From Puia dinghuensis (GTDB lineage: Bacteria; Bacteroidota; Bacteroidia; Chitinophagales; Chitinophagaceae), in assembly GCF_014642875.1 (NCBI RefSeq), contig NZ_BMJC01000008.1, positions 62,001 to 126,000 of the forward strand: a stretch of DNA of 64,000 nucleotides. The letters run 5' to 3'. Below, one piece after another: positions 1 through 9,889 of this stretch. Each line of letters begins with the position of its first letter. Position 1 is the first letter of the stretch. The position numbers were made by a program, and so were the translations under genes. The notes under the pieces are model-generated. The model did no database searches. It was not told the DNA's origin and saw only the letters and a list, made by a program, of their open reading frames with translations.

Positions 1-113
1 GGGTCGTGCTTGTGGGGCGCGGGGGTTGAGGGGGCCGGCCGTGGAATAAGCATGGGGCACCGGTTGCGACGCTCCGTTCAACGGCAGTGCAAGGGGCGGC
101 GGGTGAGGGGCCA

Positions 114-2579
114 CTACTCCGTTCGCAGGTTCTTCACCGGGTTGGCGTTAGCCGTTCGCCAGGACTGGAAGACGACGGTGAGGATGGCGATGAGCACCGC
201 GAGGGCACCCGCGACGGCGAAGACCCACCAGGCGATGTGGATGCGATAGGCGAAGTCGCGAAGCCAGTTATCCATCAGCCACCACGTCAGTGGCGCGGCA
301 ATAACGAGGGCCACAAGCACGAGGGTGACGAAGTCGCGGGACAGGATATACAACAGCTGCTTCACGGTGGCGCCAAGCACCTTGCGAATACCTATTTCCT
401 TTGTTCGTTGCACCACATTATAGGCAGACAGGCCCAGCAGGCCGAAGCAGGCGATGCCGATGGCGAGCAGCGCGAACAGGCCGAAGACCTTGCCGAATTC
501 CTGGTCGGCCTTGTATTGCCGGTCGAAGAAATCATCCAGGAAGAAATAATTGAACGGATCGGCAGGGAAATGCCGCGCCCAGATGTTCTTGACAGCATCG
601 ACGGTCCCGCGGATATCGCCGGTCTCGAGCTTGAGGGAATAGTAATCCCGGACATCGGGTCGCAGGATGAAGACCTGTGGACCGATTGCTTTCTGCAGTC
701 CCTGGTGATGATAGTCGGAGACGACGCCGATGATCTCCAGGGAATCGACGAAGCCGCGGGTATATTGATGAAGGGCCTCTTCGGGGCTGGCGTAGCCAAG
801 GGTGCGGACGGCGGTTTCGTTGAGGATAGCGGCCTTTTTGTCGTGGGGGAAGCTGGTGGAGAAATTGCGGCCCGCCAGTTGCCTGAGGCCAAAGGCGGGG
901 ATAAAGTCGTAATCGACGCCCAGATAATACATCAGGTAACTTTCATTTTGTACGCCGGCCCGCCTCGTGTTCGCGCCGAATAATATCTCCTTACCGATGA
1001 CTTCGCTGGAAGCGGTGACGTTCTTCACACCTCCGGCTTGCAACAGATCGTTGCGAAAAGACTGATAAACGGTGCGGTAGGTGGAGTCGCCGAACGAACC
1101 GGCGCCGTCGAGTACGAGGGTCTGGTGGATATTGAAGCCCAACTGCTGGTTGCGCATATAGCTCACCTGTTGATAGACGATGATCGTACCGCCGATGAGC
1201 AGGATCGAAGCGGTGAACTGGCCAATGATGAGTCCTTTTCGGAGCCAGATGCCCTTTGTGCTGTTCTTGAAGAGTCCTTTCAGCACGCTGACGGGCTGAT
1301 AGCCAGAGAGGACGAAGGCGGGGTAGAGCCCGGACAGGAAGGCGCCTGCGAAGAAGAGGGCCAGGAAGCCCGCCAGCCAGCGACCGGCGAGGTGAAGTCC
1401 GGTGGGTAGCTGTTCGCCCGTCAGCCGGTTGAAGAGAGGGGCCAGACCATACGAGAGCGCAATGGCGAGCACGAGGGCAAGGGTGTTCATCAGGAGGCTT
1501 TCAAAGAGGAACTGCCGGATGAGATCGCCGCGCGAGGCGCCGAGGACTTTGCGGACGCCGACCTCACGGGAGCGTTCAAGCGATCGGGCGGTAGCCAGAT
1601 TCGTATAGTTGACCCAGGCGATGACGATGATGAGGATGGCGACAAGGAAGAGGAAATAGACCGTTTTGCTGTCACCGTTAGCTTCGGCTTCTTCGACGTC
1701 GTGAGAGTAGAGGTGGATGTCGATAAGGGGGATGAGATAGAATTCGTTGCGCAATTCCTGGAGCTTGTTGCCTGCGCTGCTGTTAATATGGCGATCGGCG
1801 AAGGCGGGAAGCTGCGACTGGAGGCGGGCCGGATTGGCGCCGGGGCGGAGTTGCAGATAGGTATATTGGTCATACCAGCCCCATGACGTTTCGGCCAGGT
1901 CTTTCCCTCCGCCCTTACGGATGAGGTCGACAGCGGTTTGATAGGATACGAGGTAGCTGATGGAAAGGTGGGAGTTGGTGGGGTAGTTCCTGAAAACGCC
2001 GGTGACTTCGAAGGACTCGGTCTGGCCATGTTTCCAGATGGGATAATAGGTCGGCTGGCCGCTGATGGTGAGCCGTCGCCCGATGGGGTCTTCATTGCCA
2101 AAGTATTTGCGGGCCATGTCTTCGGAAAGGATCATTTTGTTTGGTCCGTCGAGGGCGGTCCTCGGGTCGCCTTGTTCGAAAGGCAGGGTGAACATGTTGA
2201 GGAAGGAGGCGTCGGCATAATAGCCTTTTGTCTCCATTGTTTTGACGTTGCGATCGGGATTGGATAACAGCACTGGGGCTGCCAGGAGCCGGCAGTAGTC
2301 TTCCACTTCGGGGAATTCCTTTTTCAGGGCGCGGCCGACGGCGGGGTAGGTAGTGGCGGATAGCTGTGCGAGCCGCCCTTTCTCATAGACATCCATGCGG
2401 AGACGCACGAGGCGATCGGCCTTTTCGTGGAAGGTGTCGTAGCTTTTTTCGCGGGCGACATATTGGAAGAGCATCAGGCAGCAGATGATGCCGATGGAGA
2501 GGCCGAGGAGGTTGATGGCGGCGTAGCCTTTGCCTTTCGTCAGGTTGCGAAAGGCGAGTTTGAGGTGATTGAGCAGCAT
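114..2579 (-). CDS. MacB/FtsX-type ABC transporter permease
   Basis: Inner-membrane permease of the MacB/FtsX superfamily, 821 residues. There is one N-terminal membrane segment after a basic stretch (LKLAFRNLTKGKGYAAINLL), then a MacB-type periplasmic domain. Three helices follow, beginning near YFLFLVAILIIVIAWVNYTN, with the cytoplasmic motif EVGVRKVLGAS. A second anchor, a second periplasmic domain and a C-terminal FtsX block with EIGIRKVLGAT complete the duplicated Bacteroidetes layout. No ATPase gene is adjacent, so the partner is unknown. The reading frame stays open to 2846, but the upstream part is repeat DNA, so I start at the ATG at 2577-2579, where the family's usual N-terminus begins. 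The substrate cannot be told; such permeases usually act in efflux or envelope stress. Confidence 0.85.
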   Translation of the reverse strand: MLLNHLKLAFRNLTKGKGYAAINLLGLSIGIICCLMLFQYVAREKSYDTFHEKADRLVRLRMDVYEKGRLAQLSATTYPAVGRALKKEFPEVEDYCRLLAAPVLLSNPDRNVKTMETKGYYADASFLNMFTLPFEQGDPRTALDGPNKMILSEDMARKYFGNEDPIGRRLTISGQPTYYPIWKHGQTESFEVTGVFRNYPTNSHLSISYLVSYQTAVDLIRKGGGKDLAETSWGWYDQYTYLQLRPGANPARLQSQLPAFADRHINSSAGNKLQELRNEFYLIPLIDIHLYSHDVEEAEANGDSKTVYFLFLVAILIIVIAWVNYTNLATARSLERSREVGVRKVLGASRGDLIRQFLFESLLMNTLALVLAIALSYGLAPLFNRLTGEQLPTGLHLAGRWLAGFLALFFAGAFLSGLYPAFVLSGYQPVSVLKGLFKNSTKGIWLRKGLIIGQFTASILLIGGTIIVYQQVSYMRNQQLGFNIHQTLVLDGAGSFGDSTYRTVYQSFRNDLLQAGGVKNVTASSEVIGKEILFGANTRRAGVQNESYLMYYLGVDYDFIPAFGLRQLAGRNFSTSFPHDKKAAILNETAVRTLGYASPEEALHQYTRGFVDSLEIIGVVSDYHHQGLQKAIGPQVFILRPDVRDYYSLKLETGDIRGTVDAVKNIWARHFPADPFNYFFLDDFFDRQYKADQEFGKVFGLFALLAIGIACFGLLGLSAYNVVQRTKEIGIRKVLGATVKQLLYILSRDFVTLVLVALVIAAPLTWWLMDNWLRDFAYRIHIAWWVFAVAGALAVLIAILTVVFQSWRTANANPVKNLRTE

Positions 2580-2734
2580 TTGCAGTGGATTGATGATTTT
2601 TTGCTGCCAAAAGAGAGCCGGATTTGTATTTGGGTGGTTGTCAGCTGGTTGCGGATGGTATATGCGTGAGGTTGTCCGGTTTTGATACAGGGAGTGTGCG
2701 GTCGCGCGGGGGTCGGCAATGGAAGGGCCACATC

Positions 2735-2960
2735 GGGCTGCAAATGATGAACGGAGGGTACCCGAGCGCAGCGAAGGGTATGAACGAGCTGGAGGGGGTC
2801 CGAGCTGTAGCGAAGGACCCGAACGGGTGTGAGCGGAGCGAAACACCCGACCGAGGAGGAACGTGGCGAAGCAGTTCCGACGAAGGTCTAAGCGAGGGCT
2901 CGGAGCTTCGACGAAGTTCGAAGCAGCTCCGGCGAAGTTCCCGGGGCTTAATCGGGCGAT
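2735..2960. repeat. Palindromic repeat cluster, family B (copy 1)
   Basis: The 407-base gap between the FtsX permease and PorP genes is filled by consecutive short hairpins. Seen: TACCC/GGGTA (2759-2763, 2776-2780), GGGTCC/GGACCC (2796-2801, 2815-2820), CGGGTGT/ACACCCG (2824-2830, 2843-2849) and GGAAC/GTTCC (2858-2862, 2874-2878). The first three enclose nearly the same loop, GAGCNNAGCGAA, while the stems differ. The stretch from about 2850 to 2900 is almost identical to 15896-15946. I see no convincing gene here. Confidence 0.75.
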
Positions 2961-2986
2961 GCTGCTGGCGGCCCCATGCCTCTGCT

Positions 2987-4246
2987 CTAGAACCGCGGGC
3001 AGGGGATGCCGTGCTGGCCGTTGCCTTTCTTCTTGATATAGATAAGCGAGATCTCGACGCCGCCGCGACTTTGGGAGGCGGTTGACAGCGAGGAGACGTT
3101 GACGTCATAGGTGACGCCGAGGCTGAAGTCGCCATAGTCGAGGCCTACATAGGGGATGATGGCGTCGGTGGTATTGTTGGTGAACCGGCCCCAGGCGCCT
3201 GCATAGAAGTTGACGGGATATTGTTCGTCAGCACTGGCGGCCACGGCCCAGGCGCCGCCAAAGACGTATTCGCGGGCGCCCGCCTGGTTATTGAAAAGCG
3301 CGCTGACATAGATGGTGCTCGGCGAGCCTTGGATGGGGAAGAAGCCGCCGCCATGGAGGGTGATGCGCGTCGGGATATTGATCGTGTCCACGCCGAGGAA
3401 AGAGACCTTGGGGTGATTGAGGTGATAGGCCGAGGCGCCAATATAGAAATTGTTATTGCCCGTGGTGCTGGCGTTGTACAGGACCCCGAGATTCATGTCG
3501 AAATAATGAACGCTGATGAATTCGGAGCTGATAGGTTCGGAGGGTGACACAGGCAGCCAGCTTCCATCCAATCTCAGCTGGTCCTCGAAATGGAGGCGGG
3601 TGCCGTCGAGGCTTTGGTTGCCATAGGTTCCCTGGAAGCCGACGCCGATCTGGTGATAGCCGTCGATGTCGAGGGCCTTATGGTAGGCTGTTGACAGCGA
3701 TACATAGTTGCTGTTGAGGATGCCGTCGGCCGTCTTGTCGGACATGGCCATGATGCCGATGCCCCAGACGTCGTTTTCCGGCAGGCGATTGGTGAGGATG
3801 GGGGCGTCGACCGAGACGGTGGAAGTTATAAAGGCGTTGTTGATGGCGGGCCACTGGTTGCGATAGTTGCCGGCGACGCGCACGACACCGTTGAATTTGC
3901 CGGTGAGTGCCGGGTTCAGGGTGAGCGGCGAAGCAAAGAATTGGGAGAAACCGGGGTCCTGCGCGCGGGCTGCGGGGAAGCCGAGCATTAACGCGAGGGT
4001 AAGGGCGACGGTGAGGCGGGTGAAATGCGGGGCGAGGGCCGCGAGGCGGAGGGCGCGGGTCGCGGTGAGGCGGAGGCTGCGGGTCGCGAGACGGAGGCTG
4101 TGGGTCGCAAGGCGGATGGTGCGGCAGGAACGGACGACACGGGATCCAGCGGTTGAGGAACAGATGGATAAGGCGACGCCGGTCGGGCAGTTTTCATCTG
4201 CGGCGACGGGTCTGTTTTGGAGCTTTAGCAACGCTGTTTGGTTCAT
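2987..4246 (-). CDS. PorP/SprF family type IX secretion system membrane protein
   Basis: Outer-membrane protein of the PorP/SprF family (419 residues), which serves as a beta-barrel for type IX secretion or anchors gliding adhesins. The hallmark follows the signal peptide: QDPGFSQFFASPLTLNPAL, then GNYRNQWPAI. The rest is barrel-like, with alternating aromatic strands, and ends in an exposed basic tail. The signal peptide is near residues 75-95 (LTVALTLALMLGFPAARAQ). It is preceded by an unusually long, Arg/Leu-rich stretch encoded by tandem DNA repeats (4041-4127), so the start at 4246 is uncertain; a downstream alternative start codon may be used. No PorV/gldKLMN or adhesin gene is adjacent, so this is an orphan copy. 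Confidence 0.8.
   Translation of the reverse strand: MNQTALLKLQNRPVAADENCPTGVALSICSSTAGSRVVRSCRTIRLATHSLRLATRSLRLTATRALRLAALAPHFTRLTVALTLALMLGFPAARAQDPGFSQFFASPLTLNPALTGKFNGVVRVAGNYRNQWPAINNAFITSTVSVDAPILTNRLPENDVWGIGIMAMSDKTADGILNSNYVSLSTAYHKALDIDGYHQIGVGFQGTYGNQSLDGTRLHFEDQLRLDGSWLPVSPSEPISSEFISVHYFDMNLGVLYNASTTGNNNFYIGASAYHLNHPKVSFLGVDTINIPTRITLHGGGFFPIQGSPSTIYVSALFNNQAGAREYVFGGAWAVAASADEQYPVNFYAGAWGRFTNNTTDAIIPYVGLDYGDFSLGVTYDVNVSSLSTASQSRGGVEISLIYIKKKGNGQHGIPCPRF
4041..4127. repeat. 21-24 bp tandem repeat in the 5' end of the porP-like gene
   Basis: Four imperfect units at 4041-4061, 4062-4085, 4086-4106 and 4107-4127, each built on GCGAGGCGGAGGCTGCGGGTC or a variant. On the minus strand they encode the repeated peptides RLATHSLRLATRSLRLTATR ahead of the signal peptide. 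Confidence 0.7.
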
Positions 4247-4444
4247 AAACAGTTATGGGACTATCTAAAAGTATAGACGCGAAAAGTATTCAAACGGTTG
4301 GGTAATGAGGGGTAAAACGAGTGAAAAAATAGTAAAAAAGGATGAAACCCGGAAGTTAAAGTTGAGAACGGTGAGCGCTGCCGTTGGGGCCGTTGCCTGG
4401 AAGCGGCTGCTGCCGGGCAGGGCTGCTGTTGGCGGGCGCGACCG

Positions 4445-5104
4445 TTACATCTGGACCTTGTTGCCGTAGGCGAGGTCGCCGGCGTCTCCCAATCCGGGAA
4501 CGATATAGCCTTTGGCCGTCAGCTCGTCATCGATGGCGCCGCACCAGATCTTGCATTGGGGTTCGCTGCGCAGGACGAATTCGATGCCGACGGTGCAGGC
4601 GATGGCGACTACGACATGGATCTCTGAAGGATGGCCTTCTTCGCGGAGATATTGAATGGTTTTGACGAGTGAGGCGCCGGTGGCGAGCATAGGGTCGGAG
4701 ACGATGACCACGCGGCCTTCGAGTTCGGGACAGGAGACATAATCGAGGCTGATCTCGAAGCTGCCGTCGCGTTGGTGTTTCCGGTAGGCGGAGATGAAGC
4801 CGTTGTCGGCCTTGTCAAAGAAGTTGAGCAGGCCCTGGTGGAGGGGCAGGCCAGCACGAAGGATCGTGGTTATTACGGGTTGTTCTTTCAGCGCTTTGCA
4901 GTTGGCAGTTCCGAGGGGTGTCTGGACCTCCTTTTCGACAAAGGGGAGGGTCTTGCTGATCTCATAGGCAGCTACTTCACCGATGCGTTCGAGATTGCGG
5001 CGGAAGCGCATCCGGTCTTTCTGGACCTCTTCATCGCGGATTTCGCTGATCCAGTCGGACAGGAGAGTGTACTGCTCGCTCAGATTGACAACCATAAAGG
5101 ACAT
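4445..5104 (-). CDS. upp: Uracil phosphoribosyltransferase
   Basis: Converts uracil and PRPP to UMP in the cytoplasmic pyrimidine salvage pathway. It is 219 residues long, normal for the family. The PRPP-binding loop is VIVSDPMLATGAS, and the uracil-binding C-terminus carries GYIVPGLGDAGDLAYG. The N-terminus (VVNLSEQYTLLSDWISEIRD) matches the Bacteroidetes form. The ATG at 5104 is chosen; an alternative is the second Met three codons in. It is monocistronic and surrounded by spacer DNA. Confidence 0.95.
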   Translation of the reverse strand: MSFMVVNLSEQYTLLSDWISEIRDEEVQKDRMRFRRNLERIGEVAAYEISKTLPFVEKEVQTPLGTANCKALKEQPVITTILRAGLPLHQGLLNFFDKADNGFISAYRKHQRDGSFEISLDYVSCPELEGRVVIVSDPMLATGASLVKTIQYLREEGHPSEIHVVVAIACTVGIEFVLRSEPQCKIWCGAIDDELTAKGYIVPGLGDAGDLAYGNKVQM

Positions 5105-5151
5105 TTGCGGGCAAAACTACGCTAAGATGGGCATTGGACAATAAAATATGG

Positions 5152-5205
5152 GGGCGTCCCGCGTTAGGGGCAGAAGCGGCAGCCCGGAGCGGTAGGCGAG
5201 GGCCA
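5152..5205. repeat. Dispersed palindromic repeat, family A (partial copy)
   Basis: Contains GCGTTAGGG, then AGCGGCAGCCCGGAGC and GGCGAGGGC, matching the left half of the fuller copies at 18960-19075, 29792-29895 and 52514-52625. Just beyond it lies a hairpin, GCGAACA/TGTTCGC (5219-5225, 5232-5238), followed by TTTTATT. There is no plus-strand gene upstream for it to terminate. The element lies in the 227-base gap between upp and the following fusion gene. Confidence 0.6.
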
Positions 5206-5331
5206 CGGCCAATCGAAAGCGAACAATCCACTGTTCGCTTTTATTACATGCGCCATTTTGATTTTTGCATAACTTGGTGACAATCCAATAAGTGGCCAAT
5301 TTGGAACGATGATTGGAGATACTGACTGTAC

Positions 5332-8300
5332 TTGAGACCCTATTTTTTTCATATCAGCCTGTATGACCTGGCTTCGATGGGAACCTTGTTCCCGGGGCTG
5401 ACGCTTGCACTGCTTTTAGGGTTCGCAAAAAGGGTCGATCAAAAAGCCAACCTGTTTTTAGGTTCGGCTTTAGCGGTGATCGTATTGAAGACGGGTGGGT
5501 TGACACCGTTGTTTTTACCTGCGCTGGGTCCGCTGTTGTATTTTTATGTTCGACAGCTAACATTCCCGGACCGGCGGTTCCGCCGGAAAGATGCGCTGCA
5601 CTTTTGCTCCTTGTTGGTGGGATTCTGGATGCCGGCCTGGCTGGTATTAATTTCGGTGATCATCTATTTGTGCCTGTCGCACCGGCTGATAGAGGATTTT
5701 TATCGCAGGCTGCGGCCGGTGTTGATGGACAGGCCGCGTTTTGCTTTCCGGCGACTGGACAGGGCGTTGCTCCTGCTCGGCCTGGTTTGCGGGTTATCGC
5801 TGTTTGGTGATCCTTTCTATTTGACTGTTGCCTTTGTATTGATTGGAATGGCCGTGGAAGCGATGTTGAAACCGGATAGCGGTGTCCAATTGTCGACGCC
5901 AATAACCGATAGATCGGACGCAAGGGAGAAGGGCCGGAGATTAAAGGAGGCGGTAGCGGCAAACCGCCTCTACGAGGATGCCGAACTGACATTGGCCACG
6001 CTGGCGGCGAAACTGAAGATGCACCCGCACGACTTATCCCGGATCATTAACATGGGATTGGAAAAGAACTTCAGCGATTTTATCAACGAATTTCGGGTTC
6101 GCGACATTGTCCGGAAAATGGAGGACCCGGCCTACGACCGGGTAACGCTGCTGGGTATAGCCTATGAGTCGGGGTTTAATTCCAAAACGACTTTCAACCG
6201 GGTTTTCAAAGAAATGACCGGCAAAACCCCGGTGGAATACAAAAACAGCCTGAAAAAAGAGGTATCAATTGATAAGTTGGCACTCCGGAGACGAATACGG
6301 CCGGTAATATTGCGTTCGGACGGCCTGCCCAGGTGGGCTGCTAAAACATCAAAACGCAATAGCATGTTAAGAAATTATCTGAAGATCGCTTACCGCCAGT
6401 TCCTTAGGCAAAAGATGTATGCGGCCATCAAGATCGGGGGATTTGCCCTGGGCATTGCCGCCTGTTTATTAATTGGACTATATATCAGGGATGAGATGGG
6501 CCATGATCAAATGTATCCTGGCGCGGACCGCATTTATCGCCTGGAAGCCCAGGGGCTATATACGGGGGCCGATTGGCCGGCGCCATTGTCCGGGGCCATC
6601 CAGAAAGATTTCCCCGAAGTAGCCTGTTCGGGGCGTATGGCGCCAAATATGGGCATCGAACTGCGCGGCGCCAACCAGGCACAAAACACTTACGAGGAAT
6701 TCTATCTTTACGCCGATCAGGCATTCCTCGACGCTTTTCAATTGCCAGTGGTATCTGGTGACGGCAAAACGGCTCTAAAGGAGCCCCTAACAGTGGTGAT
6801 CTCCAAAACCATGGCCGATAAATACTACCATGGCCAGAACCCGATCGGGCAGGTGATGTACCTCGATAACGACAAGGCTCAGCCTTACCGCATCAGCGCC
6901 GTGATAGCCGATATTCCTACGACTTCGCATTTACACCCGTTCAATTTTATCCTTACACTCGCAGGGAAGGAATTTTGGGAGGGAGAACAAAATAGTTGGG
7001 GCAATTATAATTATTGGGTCTACATCAAGCTAAAGGCCGGCATCGATGCAGCAGCATTCGAGAAAAAACTGAACGCAGGTTTGATAAAAAAATATGTGCT
7101 GCCTGAATTCCTCAAAGAAGGAATGAAAGACGCTGAAAAACAAGCTTATAAACTCCATTTTTACCTTGAACCCGTAGAGGACATTAATCTCTATTCTTAC
7201 GATATGCCGGATGGATTCCCGCACGGCGACATCCGCTTTGTCTGGTTGTTCGGCGCCATTGCTGCTTTTATCCTTGTCATTGCTTGTATCAATTTTATCA
7301 ACCTTTCGACTGCTAAATCAGCTAACCGCGCCAAAGAGGTCGGTCTGAGAAAAGTGCTTGGCTCCTACCGCAGCAGTCTCATTCATCAGTTTCTTATCGA
7401 ATCCATGCTTTACAGCCTCGTTTCGTTTATACTAGGGTTGCTCATCGCATGGCTGGTATTACCGTATTTCAACAGGCTCGCCGCAAAATCATTGGCAATA
7501 CCCTGGGGGGAATGGTGGCTGGTACCGGTTATCCTGGTTGCTGCCATGATCGTGGGTGCGTTTGCCGGTCTATATCCCGCCTTTTATCTTTCCAGGTTCC
7601 GGCCGGCGCAGGTATTAAAAGGTACGATCGCTGGCGGCAGCAAAAGCCTGATGCTGCGTAATGGCCTGGTGGTCTTTCAATTCGCGGCTTCGATTGTTTT
7701 AATCATTAGCACCATCGTTATCTATGATCAAACCCATTTCATCCTCAACCGTAAAGTAGGCTTTGATAAGGACCAGGTGATGGTATTGCGCGGCACCAAT
7801 ACGCTGGGTGACCAAAATATAAAAGAATTCAAGAATGAGCTTGCCAGGATGGCCTCGGTAAAAAGTGTGTCCATAAGCGATTATCTCCCCATACCCGGGA
7901 CAAGAAGGAATGGCAACACCTTCTGGATCGAAGGAAGAGCCAAAATAGACGAAGGTGTTGGGGGGCAACATTGGCAGGTAGATGATACGTATCTGAAAAC
8001 GATGGGTATCAAGCTGGTTGAAGGCCGGAATTTTTCTCGCGATATCGCTGACGACACGGCAGGCCAGACAGCCATCATCAATCAAAGAATGGCCCAACGA
8101 CTGAACCTGAAAGACCCAATAGGCAAACTCATTACCAACGGGAGAACTTTTAGGGTTATTGGAGTGGTCCAGGATTTCAACTTCGAGTCCCTGCGCGGCG
8201 AAATTGAACCTATGCTGCTTCACTACGAACTCAGCCCTTCGATGATGACGATAAAATGCAGCGGCGGAGATGTGCGGCAAACCGTTGCGGAGGTGTCAGC

Positions 8301-8772
8301 GCTATGGAAAAAATTTTCGCTTGATCAGCCGATCCGTTATACTTTCCTCGATCAGGATTTCGCAGCGATGTATGATGACGTGGTGCGTACCGGCAGCATC
8401 CTTACCAGTTTTGCGGTACTGGCTATCACTATTGCCTGCCTGGGTCTTTTCGCTCTTTCGGCCTTTATGGCCGAGCAGCGCAGCAAGGAGATCGGCGTTC
8501 GGAAGGTATTAGGCGCGAGCGTACAGGGCATCACCGCCTTGCTGTCCATAGACTTTATAAAGCTGGTGCTGCTCGCTATTCTTATTGCATCGCCCATTGC
8601 CTGGTGGGCTATGAATAAGTGGCTTCAGAATTTCGCCTATAAGATCACCATCAGCTGGTGGATGTTCGCGACAGCCGGACTCGGCGCTGTTTTGATTGCA
8701 CTCATGACCGTAAGTTTCCAGTCGGTGAAAGCCGCCCTGGCCAACCCGGTGAAGAGCCTTCGGTCGGAGTAA
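5332..8772 (+). CDS. Membrane-anchored AraC-type regulator fused to MacB/FtsX permease
   Basis: One uninterrupted frame of 1146 codons joins two proteins that are normally separate. Residues 1-185 hold about six hydrophobic helices, as in membrane-bound AraC regulators (GLTLALLLGFAKRVDQKANL). Residues about 205-310 form an AraC-type double helix-turn-helix ending in the signature YESGFNSKTTFNRVFKEMTG. From about residue 345 a complete duplicated FtsX permease follows, with EVGLRKVLGSYRSS and EIGVRKVLGAS. The TTG at 5332 fits the start of the family N-terminus; ATG at 5377 is the alternative. The permease could also be translated alone from the ATG at 6364. No ATPase is adjacent. Inference: a transporter that senses its own load, or a fusion made by loss of a stop codon. 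Confidence 0.8.
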   Translation: MRPYFFHISLYDLASMGTLFPGLTLALLLGFAKRVDQKANLFLGSALAVIVLKTGGLTPLFLPALGPLLYFYVRQLTFPDRRFRRKDALHFCSLLVGFWMPAWLVLISVIIYLCLSHRLIEDFYRRLRPVLMDRPRFAFRRLDRALLLLGLVCGLSLFGDPFYLTVAFVLIGMAVEAMLKPDSGVQLSTPITDRSDAREKGRRLKEAVAANRLYEDAELTLATLAAKLKMHPHDLSRIINMGLEKNFSDFINEFRVRDIVRKMEDPAYDRVTLLGIAYESGFNSKTTFNRVFKEMTGKTPVEYKNSLKKEVSIDKLALRRRIRPVILRSDGLPRWAAKTSKRNSMLRNYLKIAYRQFLRQKMYAAIKIGGFALGIAACLLIGLYIRDEMGHDQMYPGADRIYRLEAQGLYTGADWPAPLSGAIQKDFPEVACSGRMAPNMGIELRGANQAQNTYEEFYLYADQAFLDAFQLPVVSGDGKTALKEPLTVVISKTMADKYYHGQNPIGQVMYLDNDKAQPYRISAVIADIPTTSHLHPFNFILTLAGKEFWEGEQNSWGNYNYWVYIKLKAGIDAAAFEKKLNAGLIKKYVLPEFLKEGMKDAEKQAYKLHFYLEPVEDINLYSYDMPDGFPHGDIRFVWLFGAIAAFILVIACINFINLSTAKSANRAKEVGLRKVLGSYRSSLIHQFLIESMLYSLVSFILGLLIAWLVLPYFNRLAAKSLAIPWGEWWLVPVILVAAMIVGAFAGLYPAFYLSRFRPAQVLKGTIAGGSKSLMLRNGLVVFQFAASIVLIISTIVIYDQTHFILNRKVGFDKDQVMVLRGTNTLGDQNIKEFKNELARMASVKSVSISDYLPIPGTRRNGNTFWIEGRAKIDEGVGGQHWQVDDTYLKTMGIKLVEGRNFSRDIADDTAGQTAIINQRMAQRLNLKDPIGKLITNGRTFRVIGVVQDFNFESLRGEIEPMLLHYELSPSMMTIKCSGGDVRQTVAEVSALWKKFSLDQPIRYTFLDQDFAAMYDDVVRTGSILTSFAVLAITIACLGLFALSAFMAEQRSKEIGVRKVLGASVQGITALLSIDFIKLVLLAILIASPIAWWAMNKWLQNFAYKITISWWMFATAGLGAVLIALMTVSFQSVKAALANPVKSLRSE

Positions 8773-8817
8773 ATATAAGCTCCCTACTCGTGATCGCGGG
8801 GTGGTGCAGGCGTGGAG

Positions 8818-9288
8818 TTATAGTCGACCCGGCGCCGCGATGATGGTGAAAAGTACAGCCAGCACGGCGAGGGAGAGTCCGATGATAAGCAGAATGCCAT
8901 ATATCTTAAAATAGATGCGCAGGCTGTTGAATCCCTCGTTGGTCTTGATGCTATCCATGCTGTCCATCCCCCTGGCTGTTGCCACGGCAAAGCGATAGAG
9001 GAAAAAATTGATGATGGCGCCAATCCCCGATGTTATGATGACACCGATGATATTGCCGGTGCGAAAGGAGGCACTGATCTGTACGGCTTCTTCCGTGTCC
9101 GTCGACAAGACCCGGTTGCCAAAAATAGCCACGACCAGCGCGACACCGTAGCCGATGAAGGCGCACAAGGTGCAAACCTTTGCCCATACCGCGGCCTGCT
9201 TGATCTGTGCCCGCGTGGTGGTGTCGAAAGCGATATTGAAAAAATTGTCCAGTGAATTGGATGCAGAGAATGTTTGTTGGTCTTCCAT
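8818..9288 (-). CDS. Small membrane protein (DUF5362-like)
   Basis: 156 residues with four predicted membrane segments (VCTLCAFIGYGVALVVAIFG, GVIITSGIGAIINFFLYRF, IYGILLIIGLSLAVLAVLF and flanking stretches) and a soluble N-terminus. The motif YRFAVATARGMDSMDSIKTN, followed by FNSLRIYFKIYGIL, resembles proteins listed as DUF5362; this family name is from memory. It is paralogous to the next upstream gene (9295-9741), with which it forms a two-gene operon separated by 6 bases. Function unknown. Confidence 0.7.
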   Translation of the reverse strand: MEDQQTFSASNSLDNFFNIAFDTTTRAQIKQAAVWAKVCTLCAFIGYGVALVVAIFGNRVLSTDTEEAVQISASFRTGNIIGVIITSGIGAIINFFLYRFAVATARGMDSMDSIKTNEGFNSLRIYFKIYGILLIIGLSLAVLAVLFTIIAAPGRL

Positions 9289-9294
9289 GATGGT

Positions 9295-9741
9295 TTAGGA
9301 GTGGAATAGTGTAGTTAATGAAAAGAGGTTAAGCAGGAGGCCCAGAAGGGCAAGTATCCCGCTGGTGAGGAAGTAGATCTTGAGGCACTTCATGCCCTCG
9401 GCAAAGACGGCCTGGTCTTGTTGTTCGATGCCTCTGCGCGTCAGAACGGAAAAACGGTAGAGCATGAAGACTACGAAGCCAAAGATCGCAACGACTAACA
9501 GGACGGCGACAATGAGAAGGGCGGGTCCCAGGCCTTCCAGGCCTTCGATGCCGGGCGCCAATCGGGAGAATGCCGCGAGGAGCGTCGTACCCGCCAGCGC
9601 AAAGGCCAGCACGCAGATGGCCAGCACGACCATGCCGACGATAGAAAGGAAGCGGGACCATCGAACAGTTTCGTGGAGGATATGGCCGCCGTCATAGTCC
9701 AGGTGCATTTGGAGAAAGGAGTCTTCTTGATTGTTTTCCAT
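9295..9741 (-). CDS. Small membrane protein, paralogue of its neighbour (DUF5362-like)
   Basis: 148 residues with four hydrophobic segments. It shares with the neighbour the layout YRFSVLTRRGIEQQDQAVFA then CLKIYFLTSGILALLGLLL. First gene of a probable two-gene operon with 8818-9288. The two may form a hetero-oligomer after gene duplication (inference). Function unknown. Confidence 0.7.
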   Translation of the reverse strand: MENNQEDSFLQMHLDYDGGHILHETVRWSRFLSIVGMVVLAICVLAFALAGTTLLAAFSRLAPGIEGLEGLGPALLIVAVLLVVAIFGFVVFMLYRFSVLTRRGIEQQDQAVFAEGMKCLKIYFLTSGILALLGLLLNLFSLTTLFHS

Positions 9742-9889
9742 TGATCAGGAGTTTGTTACACAATAAAATGAAAAAAAACGAGAAAAGGAAATTTATAGGT
9801 CTGGCGCGGCGGCCAGCAGGGCCAGGGGGTGGGGCCGGGTAGAAGAAAAATTATTATGTTTACAAGCAGTTCATAGACTACCTAATGAT

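Noticed and set aside
87-983. 298-codon plus-strand open frame opposite the FtsX permease
   Set aside because: Acidic low-pattern translation in antisense to an unmistakable permease.
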